Below are positions 59,282-64,000 of a DNA stretch of 64,000 nucleotides, piece after piece. The notes under the pieces are model-generated. The model saw only the letters and a list, made by a program, of their open reading frames with translations. It made no database searches and was not told where the DNA came from. The position numbers were made by a program, and so were the translations under genes. This stretch comes from Hymenobacter cavernae. Its GTDB lineage: Bacteria > Bacteroidota > Bacteroidia > Cytophagales > Hymenobacteraceae. Location of the stretch: assembly GCF_014641455.1 (NCBI RefSeq), contig NZ_BMHT01000007.1, positions 186,001-250,000 of the forward strand, read 5' to 3'. How positions within the stretch are numbered: position 1 is the first letter of the stretch; each line of letters opens with the position of its first letter.

Positions 59282-59579
59282 AGCCAGCAAAAAAGACAGT
59301 GAAACAGACTGACTGCGCGGTTGCTGCCAAGCAAGCAACTGCATGTGCCAGTAAGTTGTCAAGGCAGGTGCCAGGCGCTGGATACTTGATTCTTGCTGTT
59401 TGTAAATAGTTGTTAATGAGCTAATAATCGTAAAAGGATGCGGCCGTAAGGTCGCCAAAAAACGTGATGCCCCCTGTCGTTTCGCTACAGGTGCTCTACG
59501 CTTTTGCATAGCTCTAAATGAGATTTAGCTTTTTTGGCTGCTAATAATGCTGCTAGGTATAGCAGGAGCTACCTGCGCC

Positions 59580-59740
59580 TTGCTCGGCCGGATTTGTAAT
59601 CCGGTCGTTCGGAGCTGCGGATTTGCAATCCGCCCGGCCGCGCCGCTAGGTGTGTTCGTGCAGGCGCAACTGCCCGCTTTGCGGGCGGGGATTACAAATC
59701 CCCAGCTCCCAACAGCCGGATTACAAATCCGGCCGAGCAA
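59580..59740. repeat. Nested foldback repeat (GGATTTGTAATCC type)
   Basis: Perfect 25-nt inverted arms 59580-59604 and 59716-59740, each holding a GGATTTGTAATCC palindrome. A second, inner pair (59611-59637 with 59681-59710) uses the same core. A related piece lies near 48640-48710. A solo half-copy of the GTCGACCAGCGG family lies at 59791-59824. The 59282-60018 gap otherwise shows no gene. Confidence 0.85.
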
Positions 59741-60018
59741 GACCGAGCAAGACGAGCAGACCTAGCAACTGCTACCACTGCACCGGTAGCACGCGAGATG
59801 TTTTCCGCTGGTCGACATGACGTTCTCCTACTGATGTTCCTTGATTTTACTGGCCATCGGCCCACCCTAGCAAAATGAAAGGCGGGGTGCCGGGGCAAGT
59901 GGCGCTTACAGGGCGGAAATCCACTGGAGAGGGCAGTGGCACCTAAATGGCGGGGAGATGCTGCGTGAGACTAGCTCACCTACTATTTCCACAGACACGA
60001 ATCCTCATCACGCCACTC

Positions 60019-60315
60019 ATGCCCGATTTACTTGCCGAAATAACGCACGCTGCGCGAGCGTACTATCAACAGCTCCAACCAATTAGCTGCACCGAAACCG
60101 ATTTTCGAGATTGGCTACAGGTATTGCCGATGGTTGAGCGCGAGCAAATGATGGCAGATGGATTTGCCATTGCGTGCACGCGGCGCGCGTTTCAGCGCCA
60201 CTGCTTGGAGTGGCGCGGCTACTTAATGCGCGAATTTATGCGAACCCACTTGTCGGTAGCTGCTTTCGACTTGTGGGAAGCGCACGGTGAGTTCAATGGT
60301 GATTTGTCGGCCTAG
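60019..60315 (+). CDS. Small hypothetical protein
   Basis: About 98 aa from MPDLLAEITHAARAYYQQLQ at 60019; the longer frame to 59947 is less likely. Helical, with Cys and aromatic residues (LQVLPMVEREQMMADGFAIACTRRAFQRHCLEWRGYLMREFM). No family recognised. It ends 18 bp before the 3' end of the convergent sigma-54 regulator. Confidence 0.5.
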   Translation: MPDLLAEITHAARAYYQQLQPISCTETDFRDWLQVLPMVEREQMMADGFAIACTRRAFQRHCLEWRGYLMREFMRTHLSVAAFDLWEAHGEFNGDLSA

Positions 60316-60333
60316 GTTCTGGTAGCCAAGTAA

Positions 60334-61692
60334 TTAGAGCTCGTACTCTTGCAGCTTGCGGTACAGGGTCGTCAGGGCGATACCTAGGATGCGGGCCGTT
60401 TCGGTTTTGTTGCCGTGCGTTTCGAGCAGGATGCGACGTATGTGGCTTTTTTCTGCGCTCCGTAGCGTGCGCTCGTCGTCGACCAGGCTAGGAGCGTCGG
60501 GCGACGGTTGGGGCTGGTCGAACTCGGCGGGCAGGTACTCGGGTGTCAGCACGTCGCCGTCGGCTAGGATGACGGCGCGCTCTAGCACGTTTTTGAGTTC
60601 GCGCACGTTGCCGCGCCAATTGTAGTGGGTGAGGTGGCGCAGAAAATCAGCGTCCATGCCGCGCAGACGCTTGCGGAGCTTAGCGGCGTAGAGGCGCAGG
60701 AAGTGGTTAGCCAGCGGCTCGATGTCTTCGCGGCGGGCATTCAGGGGCGGCACGGCCACCGTAAACACGGCTAGGCGGTAGTACAAATCGGGGCGGAAGT
60801 GGCCGGCGTCGGCTTCCTGGCGCAGGTTGCGGTTGGTGGCGGCCACAATGCGCACGTCGGCGGAGCTAGGTTTGGTCGCGCCAATTTTGGTGAACTGCTG
60901 CGTTTCCAGCACCCGCAGCAGCTTGGCCTGGAGCTCCAGCGGCAATTCTCCAATTTCGTCCAAAAACAGCGTGCCCGTGTTGGCTTCTTCCAGCAAGCCT
61001 TTCTTATCAGTGAGAGCACCCGTAAACGCGCCTTTCTTGTAGCCAAATAGCTCTGATTCCAGCAAATCCTTCGGAAAGGCGCTGCAATTGACGGCCACAA
61101 ACGGCTTCGTACGGCGCGGGCTAGCCTCGTGAATGGCCTGGGCAAACAGCTCCTTGCCGCTGCCCGTCGGGCCTTCCAGCAGCACGGTGCTATCGGTTTG
61201 CGCCACGCGTTGCGCTAGGCTTTTGGCTTGATTGAGCGCCGTCGAGTGCCCAACCATGGCGTCGAAGGTGTAGGGCAGGGCTACGCGCTTTTCCAGCTCG
61301 GCCACGCGGCGCTTCAGCTGGGCTTTGTCGACGGCGCGGCTGACCACGGCTACGAGCTGCCGGTCGGAGTCGCCCTTGGTCAGGTAGTCGAAGGCGCCTT
61401 GCTTCATGGCCTGCACCACGTCGGGGATGGTGCCGTAGGCCGTCATCAGGATAACCTCGGCCAAGGGCGCTTTTTCCTGGTAACGAGGCAGTAAGGCTAG
61501 GCCATTGCCGTCGGGCAGCTTCACGTCGGAGAGAATAACGAGGATTTCATCGACGTGTTCCTGCAAAAGCTCTAGGCCGCGGTAGGCGGTGGCCGCTTGG
61601 AGCACGGTGTAGCCTTCAAGCTCTAGAATTTGGCTCAGCAGTTGGCGTAAGCTAGGCTCATCGTCGATGAGCAGCAGGGTGCCGGTAGGCAT
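60334..61692 (-). CDS. NtrC-type sigma-54 response regulator of the Kdp locus
   Basis: About 452 aa from MPTGTLLLIDDEPSLRQLL at 61692. Receiver domain (VILSDVKLPDG, LMTAYGT, YLTKGDSD), AAA+ domain with Walker A LEGPTGSGKELFAQAIHE, GAFTGA in YKKGAFTGALTDKKG, Walker B GTLFLDEIGELP, and a Fis-type HTH at the end (NKTETARILGIALTTLYRKLQEYEL). It activates sigma-54 promoters. It takes the place that KdpE would have and probably turns on kdp through the promoter at 58173. TACTTTG at 61723-61729 (minus strand) may be its own -7 box. Confidence 0.88.
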   Translation of the reverse strand: MPTGTLLLIDDEPSLRQLLSQILELEGYTVLQAATAYRGLELLQEHVDEILVILSDVKLPDGNGLALLPRYQEKAPLAEVILMTAYGTIPDVVQAMKQGAFDYLTKGDSDRQLVAVVSRAVDKAQLKRRVAELEKRVALPYTFDAMVGHSTALNQAKSLAQRVAQTDSTVLLEGPTGSGKELFAQAIHEASPRRTKPFVAVNCSAFPKDLLESELFGYKKGAFTGALTDKKGLLEEANTGTLFLDEIGELPLELQAKLLRVLETQQFTKIGATKPSSADVRIVAATNRNLRQEADAGHFRPDLYYRLAVFTVAVPPLNARREDIEPLANHFLRLYAAKLRKRLRGMDADFLRHLTHYNWRGNVRELKNVLERAVILADGDVLTPEYLPAEFDQPQPSPDAPSLVDDERTLRSAEKSHIRRILLETHGNKTETARILGIALTTLYRKLQEYEL

Positions 61693-61741
61693 GGGGAGAA
61701 TGGTTGGTGGAAAAACCGGCCGCAAAGTACGGCGGAATGCG

Positions 61742-61841
61742 TGTAGCGCGGACTTTGTAGTCCGCGAGTAAGGGTAATGAACGTAAACGCTACAGTTGGT
61801 GGCGCAGACCGATAAGCGCGGACTACAAAGTTCGCGCTACA
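61742..61841. repeat. Foldback repeat (CGCGGACTTTGTAGTCCGCG type)
   Basis: Arms 61742-61766 and 61817-61841 are inverse with one mismatch; each arm has a palindromic core. Together with the repeat at 61929 it fills the gap between the sigma-54 regulator and the PLP enzyme (61726-62075), which holds no gene. An AGACGCAA..TTGCGTCT copy lies between them. Confidence 0.8.
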
Positions 61842-61928
61842 GGTATTCAGGATGGAAAAACCAGCCGCTCATGCGACAAGACGCAAATTGTTGCGTCTCT
61901 ACCCCGTTCTACGAATCTCTCAACGGTC

Positions 61929-62034
61929 GTCATGTCGACCAGCGGGTGGCCTCTCGCAGGCAGTGCTAACCTCAATGGCTCGGTTTAGCTTTACAACAAC
62001 CGCACGCGAGATGTCTCCCGCTGGTCGACATGAC
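61929..62034. repeat. Foldback repeat (GTCATGTCGACCAGCGGG type)
   Basis: Left arm GTCATGTCGACCAGCGGG at 61929 and inverted arm ending at 62034. Single arms occur at 31802 and 59791. It is a recurrent intergenic family. Confidence 0.75.
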
Positions 62035-62075
62035 GTTTATTTGTTTGGCAATCTTACTGTAATCTGAATCCCCTC

Positions 62076-63308
62076 ATGCCTTTTTCTTCTGAGTCCATTC
62101 GGGCTTGCTTTCCTGCTTTACAAGAACGCGCTGACCATAAACCGTTTATATTTTTCGATGGCCCCGGCGGCACCCAAATGGCGCAGCAAACCATCGACGG
62201 TTTGCTCGGCTACATCACCGGCGGCATGGCGAACTTGCACGGCACGTTCGCCACTAGCCGCGCCACCGACGAGTTATTGGAAGCCGGCCGCCGCGGCATG
62301 GCCGATTTTCTGAATTGCCAACCGCAGGAAGTGGCCTTCGGGCAAAACATGACCTCGCTGGCCTTCGCCATTGCGCGCAGCCTGGGTTCTTTCATCCAAG
62401 CCGGCGACGAAATCGTGGTGACGGAGCTCGACCACCGCGCCAACGTGGACCCCTGGGTGACGCTCGCCAAAGACCGCGGCGCCGTGGTGAAGTTCATCCC
62501 CGTGAACCCCGAAACCTACACCCTAGAACTCGACCACCTCGACGAGCTGATTACGGCCAAAACCAAGCTGGTAGCCGTCACGATGTCGTCGAACGTAGTG
62601 GGGACGGTGCCGCCGGTGGAGCAGATCATTGAACGCGCAAAAGCCGTGGGCGCGTTGATGGTGCTGGATGCCGTGCACGCTACGCCCCACTATCCTATTG
62701 ATTTTCAGAAGCTAGGCGCTGATGTGCTGTTTTGCTCGGCGTACAAGTTTTTCGGCCCGCACCTAGGTATTGCGGTGGTGTCGGCGGGTTTGTTTGAGAA
62801 TCTTCCCGTCTACAAGCTCGCGCCCGCTCCAGCCTACATCCCTGATAAGTTGGAAACCGGTACGCAGAACCACGAAGGCATTGCCGGCTTGCTCGGTGCT
62901 CTGGCGTTCATCGAAAGCCTAGGCGAAGGCAACACCCGCCAAGAGCGACTGCGCACGGCTATGCAAGCCGTTGAGGAACAGGAGCAACGGCAGGCACAGG
63001 AGCTCGAAGCCTTCTTGCAAACGCTGCCGCACGTGCGCCTGTACCGAGCCCCGGCCGGCACGCGTAAAACGCCTACCGTTGCCTTCACGCTGGAAGGCGT
63101 CAACTCGCGGGAGGCCTGCGCCTGGTTTTTCGAGAACTACAACATGAACATCGCCGACGGCCATTTCTACGCTTCCACGTTGGCCGAGAAGCTAGGTATC
63201 ATGGCGCAAGGCGGCTGGATTCGGCTGGGCCTAGCTCCGTATAATACCGATCAGGAAATCGAGCTGTTCAAAACCGCGCTGCTGGCTTTTATAAAAAGAA
63301 GCTACTGA
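62076..63308 (+). CDS. Cysteine desulfurase-like PLP enzyme
   Basis: A 410-aa aminotransferase class V protein of the cysteine desulfurase-like type (TIGR01976-like). It shows PFIFFDGPGGTQMAQQTIDGLLGYI, the cofactor region VAVTMSSNVVGTVPPVEQII, LMVLDAVHATPHYPIDFQKLGADVLFCSAYKFFGPHLGI with the PLP lysine in SAYKFFGPH, and a C-terminal domain ending RLGLAPYNTDQEIELF. It uses PLP, probably on cysteine or a similar substrate, though this subgroup lacks confirmed activity. Single gene with repeats on both sides. Confidence 0.88.
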   Translation: MPFSSESIRACFPALQERADHKPFIFFDGPGGTQMAQQTIDGLLGYITGGMANLHGTFATSRATDELLEAGRRGMADFLNCQPQEVAFGQNMTSLAFAIARSLGSFIQAGDEIVVTELDHRANVDPWVTLAKDRGAVVKFIPVNPETYTLELDHLDELITAKTKLVAVTMSSNVVGTVPPVEQIIERAKAVGALMVLDAVHATPHYPIDFQKLGADVLFCSAYKFFGPHLGIAVVSAGLFENLPVYKLAPAPAYIPDKLETGTQNHEGIAGLLGALAFIESLGEGNTRQERLRTAMQAVEEQEQRQAQELEAFLQTLPHVRLYRAPAGTRKTPTVAFTLEGVNSREACAWFFENYNMNIADGHFYASTLAEKLGIMAQGGWIRLGLAPYNTDQEIELFKTALLAFIKRSY

Positions 63309-63316
63309 ACTATATG

Positions 63317-63380
63317 AAAAGACCGTCATGCTGAGCTTGCCGAACCGAAGGAAGGCGCAAGCCAAGCATGACGGTCTTTT
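63317..63380. repeat. Palindromic repeat acting as terminator
   Basis: Arms AAAAGACCGTCATGCT / AGCATGACGGTCTTTT (63317-63332 with 63365-63380), with inner GCTTGC/GCAAGC, between convergent genes. The A/T ends suit bidirectional termination. It shares CATGCTGAGCTTG with the repeat at 31848. Confidence 0.8.
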
Positions 63381-63397
63381 ATAGCTTAGCTGTGGCC

Positions 63398-64000
63398 CTA
63401 GAAAATCTGCACGGGTGGCGGGTTAAGCTCTGGGCGCTGGCGCTGGTGCCAATAGGGGTAAACCGGCGGCGTGTCGCTGACCTTGTCCAGGCGGGTCACC
63501 TGCTCGGGCGTCAGGTTCCAGCCCACGGAGCCTAGGTTCTGGCGCAGCTGCTCTTCGTTGCGGGCCCCGAAAATAACACTGGTAATCGTCGGGCGCTGCA
63601 AGAGCCAGTTGAGGGCAACCTGAGCGACGGTTTTGCCGGTTTCTTCGGCTAGCTCGTCCAGCACGTCCACGATGGCAAATTGCAGCTCATCGGGTACGTC
63701 GGGGCCCTGGCCGCCGCCTTGCTGCAAGCGGCTGCTCTCCGGAATCGGCTGACCACGACGCACTTTGCCACTGAGGCGCCCGCTTGCCAGCGGCGACCAC
63801 ACAATGGCGCCCACGCCCTGATCCAGCCCTAGCGGCATCAGTTCCCACTCATATTCGCGGTTAATGAGGGAGTAGTACACCTGGTTGCCGATGTAGCGCG
63901 ACCACCCGTACTTCTCCGACACCGACAGCGACTTCATCAGGTGCCAGCCCGAGAAATTGGAACAGGCGATGTAGCGTACTTTGCCGCTCTGCACAAGGTC
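63398..64000 (-). CDS. Aldo/keto reductase, 5' partial
   Basis: The C-terminal 200 residues of an NADPH-dependent aldo/keto reductase; the frame is open through the window end (DLVQSGKVRYIACSNFSGW). Visible family parts: strand with SNFSGWHLMKSL, QVYYSLINREYEWELMPLGLDQGVGAIVWSPLASGRLSGKVR, and the cofactor-binding TSVIFGARNEEQLRQNLGSVGW. The catalytic Tyr/His part lies outside the window. It resembles the YdhF/voltage-gated K+ channel beta-like subgroup. Confidence 0.88.
   Translation of the reverse strand, partial: DLVQSGKVRYIACSNFSGWHLMKSLSVSEKYGWSRYIGNQVYYSLINREYEWELMPLGLDQGVGAIVWSPLASGRLSGKVRRGQPIPESSRLQQGGGQGPDVPDELQFAIVDVLDELAEETGKTVAQVALNWLLQRPTITSVIFGARNEEQLRQNLGSVGWNLTPEQVTRLDKVSDTPPVYPYWHQRQRPELNPPPVQIF

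Noticed and set aside
59580..59740. Repeat cluster that could suggest a CRISPR array
   Set aside because: The units are palindromic, inverted rather than direct, and there are no regular spacers or cas genes.

Overview
The window looks like the chromosome of a Bacteroidota bacterium of the Hymenobacter type. The reasons are a type IX secretion (gliding-motility C-terminal) protein, Bacteroidota-style promoters (TTG-N18/19-TAnnTTTG), a Kdp potassium system with a split KdpD and a porin, many long histidine kinases, and a striking use of CTAGGT for Leu-Gly. The assignment rests on gene content and style only; no rRNA or tRNA gene is present.

Region 1 (1 to about 18.65 kb) is the right part of an integrated prophage. 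Late genes run rightward: terminase, gp36-like, Mu gp29-type portal, gpF-like, gpG-like and a tail-completion-like protein. They meet head-on a long leftward early operon. In transcription order that operon carries two small DNA-binding proteins, an SSB-like protein, several small genes, a sliding clamp, an SF2 helicase, a primase-helicase, a VRR-NUC nuclease, small proteins, HicA/HicB and a YaaC-family gene. A cI/S24-type repressor and a tyrosine integrase are transcribed rightward from an operator-rich control region. Repeated TGTTCA sites and a strong terminator mark the probable right attachment end. No major capsid, scaffold, tail or lysis genes are visible; they would have to lie left of the window or be lost. 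At least two cargo genes interrupt the phage plan: an AT-rich membrane/coiled-coil protein and the YaaC-like protein.

Region 2 (18.7 to 31.8 kb) is chromosomal. It holds a deleted alcohol dehydrogenase pseudogene, a RibD-like reductase / AraC regulator / cupin group, a response regulator divergent from a multi-PAS histidine kinase, a large CHU_C-type secreted protein, a large MscS channel and a pirin.

Region 3 (32 to 46.4 kb) holds a lipoprotein, an FAD-linked oxidase, and a light-sensing operon (heme oxygenase, bacteriophytochrome kinase, Rcp1-like regulator, hybrid regulator-kinase). These are followed by a PfkB sugar kinase and an overlapping ECF sigma / zinc-finger-HEAT anti-sigma / two DUF4097 operon.

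Region 4 (46.4 to 48.4 kb) is an HxlR regulator flanked by DoxX and an azoreductase. The doxX and azoR promoters carry homologous operator blocks.

Region 5 (48.8 to 61.7 kb) is the Kdp potassium-uptake locus: an unnamed 31-aa membrane peptide, kdpF, kdpA, kdpB, kdpC, a porin, a KdpD sensor fragment lacking its kinase, and a separate HAMP/PAS kinase. In place of an OmpR-type KdpE, an NtrC-type sigma-54 activator lies upstream, and a plausible -24/-12 promoter precedes the operon. Two tandem paralogous proteins of unknown function and a 19-aa membrane peptide sit between regulator and transporter. Foldback repeats are inserted between kdpA/kdpB, kdpB/kdpC and porin/kdpD.

The window ends with a cysteine-desulfurase-like PLP enzyme and a partial aldo/keto reductase.
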